A stretch of 64,000 nucleotides of DNA. Source: Bog-473 sp963770645 (GTDB lineage: Bacteria > Actinomycetota > Acidimicrobiia > Acidimicrobiales > RAAP-2). How positions within the stretch are numbered: position 1 is the stretch's first letter; each line of letters begins with the position of its first letter. Position numbers and translations under genes: made by a program. This document shows, piece after piece, positions 38,728-48,484 of the stretch. The notes under the pieces were generated by a model. It did not search any database and had not been told where the DNA came from. It was given only the letters and a program-made list of their open reading frames with translations. The stretch spans positions 1,302,001 through 1,366,000 of the forward strand of contig CAVYQL010000004.1 in assembly GCA_963770645.1 (NCBI GenBank), written 5' to 3'.

Positions 38728-41579
38728 ATGGGCACCTTGGTCCGGCGCGACCGCCTCCTCACCACTCTCGAAATGCGGCACGAGCTCACGCTCTGTGCAC
38801 TCGTCGCGCCCGCCGGCTTCGGTCGCACCGTCCTCATTGATCAGGCCTCGGGAGCCCTAGGCCCGCACGCGCGGGACATCCGCTACGACTGCGCGCCTGA
38901 GGACGCGAGCCCCGGTGAGCTCGCCCTTCGGCTGTCAACCATCGTGACTGAGGCTTTGGGGGGTGAGCCCGGGACCCACCGCTTTGACGCCGTTCCCGGA
39001 TCCGTCGAGTACCTGTCTTCGGCACTGGCGGCCTGCGACCGCCAACGACCCACTGCCCTGTGTCTCGACCGCTTCGAACGAACTGGGACCGCTGGCACCG
39101 AACTCCTGCGCGACCTGGTCACGGATGCACCCTCTGGGGTGCACCTTGTGGTGTCAGCTCGACACTTGGAGCACGTGGGTCTTGGACGCCTGGTCGCGAC
39201 CCGCAAAGGGCGCCTCCTCGGCTGGCGTGATCTCGCCTTCGACGCCGTAGAGCTCTCTCTCTTTGGCTTTCCCGACGAACCCATGGCCTCCCCGGGCGAC
39301 ACGCCTGCGTTGTGGCCCGCTCTCGCCTCCCTCCACAAGCAGGGTACCCCCGACCTGATCACCGACTACTTGCTCGAGGAGGTGTTGAGCGATCAACCGA
39401 CGCACGTCGTCCGGGCTCTGGCCGCACTGGCCGCCATTGGTGGCTGCACGACCGAGGATCTCCCCGATGCGACCGGGCCGGTGCTGAAAGGTTTGTCATC
39501 GACCGTCCGCGACGACATCCTGGACCAGATGGCGGAGCTGCCCCTCGTCGGACGCGGATCCGTCGGATGCTGGCCCCATCCGGTGTGGATCCGCGCGACT
39601 CGTTCTGTTCTCGACGAAGAGGACCGCCGTCTCGTCGTCGACGCGCGGATCGGAAGGTTGCTCGACCGTGGCGCGGTGAGCGAGGCCGGTCGGATGGCTG
39701 TGGAGGTGTCGAGTCCGAATGCCCTCCGCGCCGTGGTGCGGTCCGCCCTCGCCTGCGTTCCAGTCAGTGCCTCGGTCACAGACTTGCGCGCCTGGGAGCG
39801 AGCCGATCTCGTCGGTGCCGACGGTCCCGAGGGTATGTGGCTCGATGCCATCCTCCGCTCCCGTGAGGATGACGAGTCGATGCAATTCCTGCGGCTTGAG
39901 GAGGTCCGCCGAACCTTCGAGGCCTGCTGCGATCTTGACGGCGAAGCCGGTGTCCTTTTGCAACTCGGCAACCTGGCGCGGGCTCGGAATGACACCGGCG
40001 CGCTCGTCGCTTTGCTCGCGCGCGCCCAGGTGCTGGCCGACCGCGGTGACGATCGGGCGGTCAGTCTCGTTGCGCTGGGTCACGCCATCTCCGCCCAAAT
40101 GGCTGGAAGACCCGCCGACGCGGTACGAGCGGTGGATTCGATAGCGGCTGGTTCGCTCCCAGCCGATTGGGCGACCCAAGCGCTCATGATCCGGGGAACC
40201 AATCTGCTGCTCGACGGGAGGGTCGAGGCCGCAGTGGCGTGCCTCGAGGCAGCGACTGGGGAAGGCTCGCCAGGGACGCTCGCCACCGCTCATGATCTGT
40301 TATCTACGGCTCGATGGCAGGCCGGCGACCCCCACGGGGCGCTAGAGGATGCCTCACTGTCCGTGTCCCTCGCCGCCGCCGTCGGACCACCGGCTCGGCT
40401 CCAGCTGTCTCAGTCCTGGTTGGCCTGCTTATTCGCCGCCACAGGTCAGGACAAGGAGACGAACGCGCTGCTTGAACAGATTTACGGGGGTGGCCGGGTG
40501 TTGTCGGCCGAGGGGGCGGCCTTAGCGGCGGTCGCTGAGGCGCTGCTTCACATCGACGATCCAGACGCCGCCCGATCTCTTCTCGAATCGACCGACGCGG
40601 TCGACCGGCCAGTCCGATCCTCCCTCTGGCGACGAGCCCTGCTTGAGGCTCTCTCCCCCCTGGCACACCCACTTCTGCAGGCGACGCCGCGCCTGGGTTC
40701 GATCGGGCCGTCGCCGCCGGAGCGGCGGGACGGCGGGCGCTTGCAGGGGGGCCGCCTGCCGAGGCCCACCACCGCCCTTACCTCCCGTCTGGATGGTGTG
40801 TGGCGACCGCGGCTTCGACGGCCGTGGTCCTCTTCGGCATCGGCTCGGTGCGGCGCGATCATCGAGTCGTTGACCATCCCGCGTGGCAGCGCGCTCGCGT
40901 GCGCGAGCTCTGCCTCTACCTGACCCTTGTCGGCCAAGCACCCCGGCATCAGGTGGCGGCGGCCCTGTGGCCCGATCGCGACGAGCGAAGTGCCGGCCAG
41001 AATCTCCGAGTGACATTGAGCCACCTGCTCGACGTACTCGACCCAGACCGCGAGCGTTCCCGGGGAAGCCGGCTATTGCAAGAGACAAGCGGTGCGATCC
41101 ACCTCGACCCGAACTCGGGGCTCTGGGTCGACGTGTGGGAGGCTCAGCGTCATGCCCAATTCGTGATGACCACATCGGACGATCAGCGTGCGTCCGTCCT
41201 AGCCCATGCTCGGCGACTCCTTGCGACCTGTACCGGGCCTCTTCTCGATGCGACACCCGTCGGTGATTGGTGCAACCACTACCGCAGGCGCCTCGATGAC
41301 CTTGTGCTCAGTGCTGCCGGCCGGGCAGGTGCGCTGTCCCTTCACAGCGCCGACCTCGGATTGGCCGTCGACTTCGGACGCTTGATGTTGACCATCGACC
41401 CGTGGTCCGAAGACGGTCATCGCCTGGTTGTCGAGGGGCGGCTGGCCCGAGGAGATTTGGACGGCGCTCGACGTGCCCTGCTCGAGGCGATCAGTGTTCT
41501 CGACGATCTAGGTGTGGCGCCTGGAATGGCGCTCGTCCTGCTCGGGTACCGGCTAGGCCTAAACCGCAAAGTGCCGTAA
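38728..41579 (+). pseudogene. MalT/SARP-type regulator split by a frame break
   Basis: The frame from 38728 encodes a STAND-like ATPase part with a degenerate Walker A (LVAPAGFGRTVLIDQ, Arg for Lys) and ALCLDRFE as the Walker B region. Helical repeats follow (ARAQVLADRGDDRAVSLVAL) up to about 40670. The next frame gives AVVLFGIGSVRRDHRVV, RARVRELCLYLTLVGQAPRH, the SARP DNA-binding domain QVAAALWPDRDERSAGQNLR, and a BTAD region. The break is in a TCCCCCCTGG run. Fused, it would be a roughly 950-residue SARP-type regulator. Whether the break is real cannot be told here. Confidence 0.7.
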
Positions 41580-41736
41580 ACGGGGACCGAGGGCACACTC
41601 TGGACGACTGTCGGTTGTGACCAGCGGCCGCAGAGCATCATCGCTGATCGCTTGACGCGCCACGTCCATGAGGAACCCGATCGAATAGGCCTCTCGACTG
41701 AAGAGCATGAGGTTCCCGGATCGACCAACGCAGGTA

Positions 41737-42201
41737 TCACGTGCGCCGGGAGGGTGAGACGCCCAGAGCCTCAACCCAGGAGGCTGCCTTCGCAGCTGTA
41801 GGACCTTGCACCTCGGTCGAAGGCCGCCGACGGACCGAAGCACATGCCAGGCACAGAAACACCGAGACGCCGAACAGGTAAGTGAACCCGACGATCCCGA
41901 AGAGCAAAGTGGCGATCGACAGACCCCAAGCCAACTGACTGGCCCCGAACTCACCTTCTCGCCTCCGCCGGTGCAGCGCGAAGCCGACGAGAGCGACCAC
42001 ACCGAGGACAATCGCGGTGAGCACGACCTCAGACAAGGCGTAGGACTCCATGTAGGTCTTTGTAGGCGGAACCACCCATCCCGCACTCGTGAACTTGGCC
42101 CGCTCCGTGACGTGGACAAAGAAAGCCAGCACGAACTGGGCCGTCGCCCAGGCACTCGCCAGAACCAGAAAGACCACCGTGAGCGGATCAAGCCGTTTCA
42201 T
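41737..42201 (-). CDS. Four-TM hypothetical membrane protein
   Basis: I choose the ATG at 42201 (MKRLDPLTVVFLVLASAWAT), preceded by GGGAGTGTCG. The roughly 154-residue protein has hydrophobic segments near residues 8-25, 52-72, 90-106 and 110-125, and a cysteine-rich piece FLCLACASVRRR. The C-terminus is soluble. No family is recognised. It is followed by the cation efflux gene on the same strand side. Confidence 0.55.
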   Translation of the reverse strand: MKRLDPLTVVFLVLASAWATAQFVLAFFVHVTERAKFTSAGWVVPPTKTYMESYALSEVVLTAIVLGVVALVGFALHRRRREGEFGASQLAWGLSIATLLFGIVGFTYLFGVSVFLCLACASVRRRPSTEVQGPTAAKAASWVEALGVSPSRRT

Positions 42202-42283
42202 CGACACTCCCTTCGAAACTGGCACAGTTTCCCACGCGCCGCCGCCCACCGCCGGCACGAATCATGCATACCTCTGCGGGCGC

Positions 42284-43402
42284 CTATCCCTGCTGCGTAC
42301 TTCGATGGTGAGCCGTCGCGGCGTGGGGATCGACTCCGACTCCGGCCGGATCGACATGGATGATCGCCTCGGAGAGGTTCGGGACGTGGTGCAGGAGTTC
42401 GTGGTGGGCGACTTCTGCGATCTCATGTGCTCTCGCCACAGACAGCGTGCCATTTACGCTGAGCCGGACCTGAGCGAGAAGACGGTGTCCCATCCATCGG
42501 GCGCGGACCTCAGTCACCGCTACCACCCCAGGAACAGCTGCGACCGTCTGTGAGATTCGAGTGACAACGGCCGGATCGACCGCATCGAGCAGTCGCTGCC
42601 CAACGCTGCGAGCCGCCTGGTAGCCGACCATTAAGATGGCAGCCGTGATGACGACGCCCACCACGGCGTCGGCCCACTCGGCTCCGACCGCTACGGCGAT
42701 GGTGCCGATGAGCACGAGCAACGAGGTGACGCCGTCGGTCCGGGCGTGAATGCCATCGGCTTCTAACGCCGCTGAACCGATACGGCGCCCCACCCGGATG
42801 CGGTACTGGGCGACCAGCTCGTTCCCTATAGCCCCAACGACGGCGGCAGCCATTACCAGGCCTAAGTCTGTGATCTTCTGCGGGTGGAGCAGGCGGTCGA
42901 CGGCCTCGTACCCGGCGAAAGCGGCCGAACCGACGATGAGGGCGAGAACAACGACACCGGCCACGTCCTCGGCCTTGCCGTAGCCATACGTGAACCGCGA
43001 CGTCGGTGCTCGTCGTCCGAGCCGGAACGCCAGCCACAGAGGTATGGCGGTCAACGCGTCCGCAGCGTTGTGCAAGGTGTCGCCCAAGAGAGCGACCGAG
43101 CCACTGGCGACGACCACGAGGGCCTGGATACCGGCCGTGACGAGCAGAATGGCCAGCGAGATCGCCACCGCCCGGATGCCGTCTCGACTCCCCTCTAGCG
43201 CCTGGTCCAACGAGTCCTTGGCGTCGTGTGAATGCGGAGCAACCAACCCCCTGAGCGCACCGCGGAATCCCCCGTGGTGCTCGTGCTCACGACCATGGCC
43301 CTCGCCGTGGTCATGATCATCGCCGTGTTCGTGGTGATGGTGTCCGACGGCGTCGTGAGAGTGACGTGGGTGCGTTCCCGATCCGTCGTCTGCTCCAACC
43401 AC
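42284..43402 (-). CDS. Cation diffusion facilitator (CDF) metal transporter
   Basis: The frame is open to 43666 but would overlap the divergent methyltransferase gene. I use the GTG at 43402, though the start is uncertain. A His-rich cytosolic N-terminus (HSHDAVGHHHHEHGDDHDHG) precedes six transmembrane helices. Metal site A is visible as GDTLHNAADALTAIP (HNAAD) in TM2 and ADGIHARTDGVTS (HARTD) in TM5. The C-terminal domain includes RARWMGHRLLAQVRLSVNG and HHELLHHVPNLSEAIIHVDP. Zn2+, Co2+ or Mn2+ efflux in exchange for protons is expected. Confidence 0.88.
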   Translation of the reverse strand: MVGADDGSGTHPRHSHDAVGHHHHEHGDDHDHGEGHGREHEHHGGFRGALRGLVAPHSHDAKDSLDQALEGSRDGIRAVAISLAILLVTAGIQALVVVASGSVALLGDTLHNAADALTAIPLWLAFRLGRRAPTSRFTYGYGKAEDVAGVVVLALIVGSAAFAGYEAVDRLLHPQKITDLGLVMAAAVVGAIGNELVAQYRIRVGRRIGSAALEADGIHARTDGVTSLLVLIGTIAVAVGAEWADAVVGVVITAAILMVGYQAARSVGQRLLDAVDPAVVTRISQTVAAVPGVVAVTEVRARWMGHRLLAQVRLSVNGTLSVARAHEIAEVAHHELLHHVPNLSEAIIHVDPAGVGVDPHAATAHHRSTQQG

Positions 43403-43531
43403 ACAACCAGTCTTGTTTCCGCGGAGGTCGACCGCATATTGCGATTGGATCGCATCTGCGTCTTCATCGTCGTTGCCCGCGAAGCCTGGGTGACAAGCAT
43501 TCTGTGATGACGAGCAGGCAGACTGACGACG

Positions 43532-44203
43532 ATGAGCGCTGACTCCGGTTACCGGGTCCAACTCTGGGACTATTACGACCGCCGAGCCCAGTTTCGAGCG
43601 CAGGACGCATTTGCCCAAGCCCCGCAACGAAGCAGACAGGTGCGCAACGCCCTCGAGTACTGGCACTGGCTGGGAATCGAAGCTTCTGCTCCAGAACTAG
43701 AGGAGGAGGACGCGAAGGTGCGCGAGGCGCTCCACTCGCTTGGGTCGGCCACGTTTCTCGAGGTCGGCAGCGGCCCAGGTACGTATACCTCGAACCTTCC
43801 GGGAAGGGGGAGCGCGCTGGATCAGAGTGAAGCTGCTCTCCGGCTCCTGCTCTCCCGGCTACCGGGGGTTCCGGCGATTCGGGCAGATGCGCTCCACCTT
43901 CCTCTTCGTGCCCGCTCCGTCGATCGCGTGTTCGCAACACACATCTATGGCATCCTCGACCGACCGGACCGACACGCGCTTTTGAGCGAGGCTCGCCGCG
44001 TCGCAGATGAACTTGTCATCCTCGATGCAGGGCGTCCGGCCGGGGTGCCCGCGGTGCAATGGCAGCAACGCACTTCTGGGCTTGACCAAAAGCCCTATCG
44101 TGTTCTGCGACGGCATTTCGACGCGCACGAGCTCGCCGACGAGATCGGTGGACAGGTTCTCTACGCCGGCCGCTTCTACGTCGTGGTTGCCTCGGTGACC
44201 TGA
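43532..44203 (+). CDS. Class I SAM-dependent methyltransferase
   Basis: The 223-residue protein has motif I TFLEVGSGPGTYTSNLPG, an acidic motif II in GSALDQSEAALRLLLS, and RSVDRVFATHIYGILD followed by ERDELVILDAG-type strands (here VADELVILDAGRP). The C-terminal half (KPYRVLRRHFDAHELADEIG) matches small-molecule methyltransferases of the UbiE/ArsM-like group without the extra cysteines of ArsM. It is divergent from the CDF gene. The substrate is unknown. Confidence 0.85.
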   Translation: MSADSGYRVQLWDYYDRRAQFRAQDAFAQAPQRSRQVRNALEYWHWLGIEASAPELEEEDAKVREALHSLGSATFLEVGSGPGTYTSNLPGRGSALDQSEAALRLLLSRLPGVPAIRADALHLPLRARSVDRVFATHIYGILDRPDRHALLSEARRVADELVILDAGRPAGVPAVQWQQRTSGLDQKPYRVLRRHFDAHELADEIGGQVLYAGRFYVVVASVT

Positions 44204-44226
44204 AAGCTCCCAAACCACTCAGGCCG

Positions 44227-45585
44227 TCAGTTGCCGGCCAAAGTCCGTGTGTGGTCGAGTGCGAGTTGCCCGATGTTCGCATCGAAGTCGAAGAGCTCGC
44301 CATAACGGCCCCAGTCGATGGCGATCCTGAGCTGCTGTCGAGCCTCGTCCTCGGAGAAGCCGCGCCGGAGGAGATCGAGGAAGAAGCCCTCACCGAGATT
44401 CCCGTCCTCGGTGGTCTCGAGGGCATTGCAGATCGCACGGACGAGCGGCGCTCGCTCGCGTGCTCGACGGGCGAAGATCTGCTTCGACTCGAGAATGTCG
44501 GCGGCCACGAAAGTCCGGCCGTCGTCGGTGACCTGGAGGTCGGCGTCGTCCACCTCGGCCAATCCGAGGACCTGCGCCGCGTCGACGAGCGGGAGCAGGT
44601 CGTCGACCTCGAACGTCAGCTCATGTGCGAGCTTCGGTAGATCCTCGCGTCCTCCGTGGGCGACGAGGATCTCGAGAAGGCCGGACATACCGCCCACACT
44701 GGCTTGGGGCAAGGGGGTGTCGATGGGGGATCCCTCCCCCGGGGCAGCCTGGGTCCATATGTGTGCGGGTGGACGAGTATCGCGACCAGTCATGAGGCCG
44801 TAGATCTGATCGACCAGAGCCCCGAAGCTCTCATCGTGGCGGTTACGAGGTTGCGGGAGCATGCACGAGATCTCAGTTCGGATCCGTCCCGGATTCGCCC
44901 CGAGCACGAAGATGCGGTCGGCCAGGATCACCGCTTCTTCGATGTTGTGCGTGACGATCAGCATGGCCTTGGTCGGAAAGTCCTTCTGTTGCCAGAGCCG
45001 AAGGAGCTCCGCCCGCAGGTTCTGAGCCGTCAACACATCGAGCGCCGAGAACGGCTCGTCCATCAGCAGGGCGTCAGGCTCGACCACCAGGGCTCGGGCG
45101 AACCCCACCCGTTGGCGCATTCCACCCGAGAGCTCCTTCGGGTAGGCGGACTCGAAACCGTCCAGGCCGATGGCGTCGATCGCTCGCTCAGCTCGCTCGC
45201 GCCGCTCGCGCCGGTCGGTCCCCAGGGCTTCGAGCCCAAGCTCGACGTTCTGACGAACGGTCAGCCACGGCAGAAGCGCGAAGCTCTGGAACACCATCGC
45301 CACGCCGGGATTGGCACCATTGAGAGCCTGACCCCGATAGCTGACGCTTCCCGCTGTGGGGGCGATCAGTCCCGCGATGCAGCGCAACAGCGTGCTCTTC
45401 CCCGATCCGGAACGTCCGAGGAGGGCCACAATCTCCCCTTCACGGAGATCGAGCGAGATGTCGTCGAGCACCGGGAGCGGGCTGCCATCCGGCGAGACGA
45501 ATGTTTTGGTGACCTGCGAAACCTCGATGATGGACGCCGGGTGCGCCCCGGCGCCGCCCGCCCTCAGCTGTGTCGTCGTCACCAC
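44227..45585 (-). CDS. NitT/TauT-like ABC ATPase with AAA-associated C-terminal domain
   Basis: The 452-residue protein has Walker A LLGRSGSGKSTLLRCIAGLI, signature ELSGGMRQRVGFARALVVEP, Walker B DALLMDEPFSALDVLTAQNL and switch IVTHNIEEAV. The C-terminal 150 residues (SGLLEILVAHGGREDLPKLA; FVAADILESKQIFARRARER) are an AAA-associated domain found on some nitrate/sulfonate/bicarbonate-type ATPases. It lies 49 bases downstream of the two-domain permease gene and is the energising subunit. No periplasmic binding-protein gene is adjacent. Confidence 0.88.
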   Translation of the reverse strand: MVTTTQLRAGGAGAHPASIIEVSQVTKTFVSPDGSPLPVLDDISLDLREGEIVALLGRSGSGKSTLLRCIAGLIAPTAGSVSYRGQALNGANPGVAMVFQSFALLPWLTVRQNVELGLEALGTDRRERRERAERAIDAIGLDGFESAYPKELSGGMRQRVGFARALVVEPDALLMDEPFSALDVLTAQNLRAELLRLWQQKDFPTKAMLIVTHNIEEAVILADRIFVLGANPGRIRTEISCMLPQPRNRHDESFGALVDQIYGLMTGRDTRPPAHIWTQAAPGEGSPIDTPLPQASVGGMSGLLEILVAHGGREDLPKLAHELTFEVDDLLPLVDAAQVLGLAEVDDADLQVTDDGRTFVAADILESKQIFARRARERAPLVRAICNALETTEDGNLGEGFFLDLLRRGFSEDEARQQLRIAIDWGRYGELFDFDANIGQLALDHTRTLAGN

Positions 45586-45634
45586 GATCGTCCACCCTCT
45601 CGCATCGCACCGGCCCGGTGCAACGCCATCACGT

Positions 45635-47383
45635 TCATAGTGTGAACCGGCGCTCGGCCAGACCGTAGAGACGCCGCCAGAAGAGCCTGTTCGCCAACAC
45701 CACGAAGGCGCTCATCACGATGCCACCGGCGATCAGGAGCGCGAACTTCCCTTGGATCGAGGCGGTGGCGATGTAGTTGCCGAGCCCGTAGGCGTGGAGC
45801 GTGTGGTGATGCCAGCTCACGAGCTCGGCCACGATGGACGCGTTCCACGCGCCGCCGGCTGCCGTGATCCCTCCCGTCACGTAGGCCGGGAAGACGGCGG
45901 GCAGGATGACCTGGCGCCAACGTTGCCTGCGGCTCAGTCGCATCACCACCATCATTTCGCGGAGGTCATTGGGGATGGCGCTCGCACCGGCGATGACATT
46001 GAAAAGGATGTACCACTGCGCGCCGAGCATCATCAACAAGATGGCCCCGTAGTCGAGGGGAATTTCGAGATCGATGAAGATCAGGGTGGCAAAGGGAAAC
46101 AGGAGAATCGCTGGGAAGCTGGCCAGCACCTGCACGACCGGCTGGGCGAATCGGGAGAGCTTCGGGCTCATGCCGATCTTCACGCCCACCGGCACCCAGA
46201 TGAGCGTGGATATCACCAGCAGGATGACCACCCTGGCGAAGGTCGCCAAGCCGAATCCGATAAGGCTCGGAAACCTCGCGAAGCCGAGGTGGGCATTGAG
46301 GTAGATGATCCCGATCACGGTAACCGCCGATAAGGCCGTGAAGATGACCGCCCAGAAGATGACGTCGCCCACTTGCCGCTTGCGAGGATCAGTCCGGAGC
46401 GGGTATTCGGCCAGCCCGAATGGCCTGGTAACCCGGTCTAGCAGGCGCCCGACCGGACGGCTCACGCGGCCCGCCAGCTTGGGAATCGACGACCGGCGCA
46501 GAATGTCAAGCACGATGCTCTTGGGCTTGTCCGTACCTTCCGAACTCTCGAGGCGGAACTTGTCCGACCAGGCAACGAGCGGCCGGAACACGAAGAAGTT
46601 CGTGCCGACCACCAGGATCACCATCACCCCGATGGCGATCGACACCTGCGTGTAAGAACCATCGGCGATGGCGGCCGCCATGTAGCTCCCCATGCCCGGC
46701 AGGCTCTCCGTGATCCCCTTGCCCTTGATGAACACGGTGACCGCTTCCGACGCGGTCAAGAAGAACCAGCCGCCGCCCATCGACATCATCATGTTCCACA
46801 CCAAGCCGATCATGGAGCTCGGGACGTCGAGCTTCCAGAACCGCTGCCACTTGGTCAGCCGGTACATCCGCGCCGCCTCGTCGAGCTCGGTCGGCTGCGC
46901 AATGAGGGAGTGGTAGAAGCTGAACGTCATGTTCCACGCCTGCGACGTGAAGATGACGAAGATCGAGGCCAACTCGAGGCCGATCAGGTTGTCCGGGAAT
47001 AATGCGATGAAAAAGGTCAGGGCAATGGGCAGGAAGACCAGGATCGGAATCGACTGCAAGATGTCGAGGATCGGGACAAGGACCTTCTCGGCGCGACGCA
47101 GGCGAGCTGCCGCCGTGCCGTAGACGAGGGTGAACACGGTGGAGAGACCGAGGGCAATGAACATGCGGAGCAACGACCGCGCTGCGTAGTACGGGACATT
47201 CGCTATGTCCGTAGAGATGACGACTGGTGTTCGGCCGGGGGTGAAATTGACCGACAACGACCGGCCCAGCCGGACCACGATGTAGAGCAGGGCAATGATC
47301 CCTGCTCCGACGACGACATCGACCCCGCTGATCCGGCGTCCCCGTAACACCTCTCGGATGGGGAGGGTCTGCCGTACGGACAT
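45635..47383 (-). CDS. Two-domain ABC importer permease
   Basis: The 582-residue protein contains two BPD_transp_1 permease units in tandem, about residues 15-275 and 345-575. Each has an EAA-like loop: SLIAQPTELDEAARMYRLTK and GASAIPNDLREMMVVMRLSR. It pairs with the ATPase at 44227. This fused-permease NitT/TauT layout occurs in several anaerobes and actinobacteria, with an undetermined substrate. A GAAAGGA site precedes the start at 47383. Confidence 0.87.
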   Translation of the reverse strand: MSVRQTLPIREVLRGRRISGVDVVVGAGIIALLYIVVRLGRSLSVNFTPGRTPVVISTDIANVPYYAARSLLRMFIALGLSTVFTLVYGTAAARLRRAEKVLVPILDILQSIPILVFLPIALTFFIALFPDNLIGLELASIFVIFTSQAWNMTFSFYHSLIAQPTELDEAARMYRLTKWQRFWKLDVPSSMIGLVWNMMMSMGGGWFFLTASEAVTVFIKGKGITESLPGMGSYMAAAIADGSYTQVSIAIGVMVILVVGTNFFVFRPLVAWSDKFRLESSEGTDKPKSIVLDILRRSSIPKLAGRVSRPVGRLLDRVTRPFGLAEYPLRTDPRKRQVGDVIFWAVIFTALSAVTVIGIIYLNAHLGFARFPSLIGFGLATFARVVILLVISTLIWVPVGVKIGMSPKLSRFAQPVVQVLASFPAILLFPFATLIFIDLEIPLDYGAILLMMLGAQWYILFNVIAGASAIPNDLREMMVVMRLSRRQRWRQVILPAVFPAYVTGGITAAGGAWNASIVAELVSWHHHTLHAYGLGNYIATASIQGKFALLIAGGIVMSAFVVLANRLFWRRLYGLAERRFTL

Positions 47384-47635
47384 CGCGCATGTCCTTTCTC
47401 GGCCACGTCAGGTCGGGTGGAAATCTATCGATGAACGCGCCTCTGGTTACCGGCTGATGACTCTTCACGACTGTTGGTCGCTCCGGGGAGGAAGAACTCC
47501 CCGAGTCGTGACATCCCCTGGAGCCAATCGGTAGTCGTTAGGGCAGGTCTAACTTCCTCAGTGGACCCGTCTGCCTCGAAGAGTTCGACGACCTTCTCGA
47601 AAGTCGGTAACGAGTCCGATCACGAGACTCGCGCC
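47384..47635. other. Leader region of the importer operon
   Basis: On the minus strand this 250-bp stretch contains a hairpin CTCGGGGAG-TTCTTC-CTCCCCGGAG (47489-47513). It also has an open frame without a start (SDSLPTFEKVVELFEADGST ... to a stop at 47425), possibly a gene remnant. I do not recognise a known riboswitch. Confidence 0.35.
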
Positions 47636-48484
47636 TCAAGCGAGGCCCCGGGCTTCTTCGACCCGGTGCTTCCACGCGATGGCCAAGCCGAGGACAGCAA
47701 CATAACCGGCCAGGACCAGCCAATGGCTGAGCGCCAGGGTATGGCCGTCGAGGGCCGCCAGGGCCAGGGCGTCGTGGTGGTAGCTCGGCATGAGGTGGGC
47801 AATGAACTGGAGCGATCCCGGCATACGGTCGACTGGCGAGAACAGGCCTCCGAAGTAACCGATGACGAACATGAGCCCCGTGACGACAGGGAAGGCCGCC
47901 TCGGTCGTCACCAGGAAGCCGATGAAGACGCCGAGGACGGCGAACGGGAGGGAGGTGGCCCACAGCAGGACGGTAAGTCCCACCCACGTCGTGGCCGCCA
48001 GTCGGACGTCGCCGAAACCCGCACCGGTCACTTCCACTAAGACGATGACCGGGAGCACCACAAGCATGCTGGCGACGACCTTGGTGCAAACGTACGACCA
48101 AGCCGGGATAGGGGTGATACGTAGCTGGCGGGCCCATCCGGACGCTCGCTCCATCGAGAGCCGAGTGCCGCCCGCATTGAGCGCGGCTACCAGCGCCCCG
48201 AATGAGCACATTGCAACCATGAGGTAGACGCGCCACGGCACGGTGCCGTCCACCACCTTGCCCGCCGGTTGGTCGCCGAGAAAGAGGAGATAGAAGATGA
48301 CCGGGAAGCCGACGGTGATGGCGAGGAACTTCCAGCTCCGCAGCAGGCGCCCCACCTCGAACCGACCAAAGGCGAGGAGTGGCGTCAGACGGCTGCGGCT
48401 GTCATCCCGAGGGTTGGCACGGGTGGGTTGACGTCCCGACGACTCGTAGACCGGGCTCGACGGTATGAGGGAGAGTTCGGTCAC
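47636..48484 (-). CDS. ABC-2 family exporter permease
   Basis: The 282-residue membrane protein has a soluble start and about six transmembrane helices. The central segment SMERASGWARQLRITPIPAW is the ABC-2 consensus (E-R-x-x-G-x-x-x-x-L-R-x-x-P). The C-terminal IAWKHRVEEARGLA is cytosolic. Its start overlaps the ATPase stop by four bases, so the two genes make one exporter. Drug, lipid or antimicrobial-peptide export is possible. Confidence 0.87.
   Translation of the reverse strand: MTELSLIPSSPVYESSGRQPTRANPRDDSRSRLTPLLAFGRFEVGRLLRSWKFLAITVGFPVIFYLLFLGDQPAGKVVDGTVPWRVYLMVAMCSFGALVAALNAGGTRLSMERASGWARQLRITPIPAWSYVCTKVVASMLVVLPVIVLVEVTGAGFGDVRLAATTWVGLTVLLWATSLPFAVLGVFIGFLVTTEAAFPVVTGLMFVIGYFGGLFSPVDRMPGSLQFIAHLMPSYHHDALALAALDGHTLALSHWLVLAGYVAVLGLAIAWKHRVEEARGLA

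Noticed and set aside
47489..47513. Guanidine or other riboswitch before the NitT/TauT-like importer
   Set aside because: Only a simple GGGGAG hairpin is visible; none of the conserved blocks of known riboswitches is present.
47538..48236. 232-codon frame overlapping the ABC-2 permease
   Set aside because: It is a shadow of the permease gene in another frame, rich in Arg/Gly/Pro.
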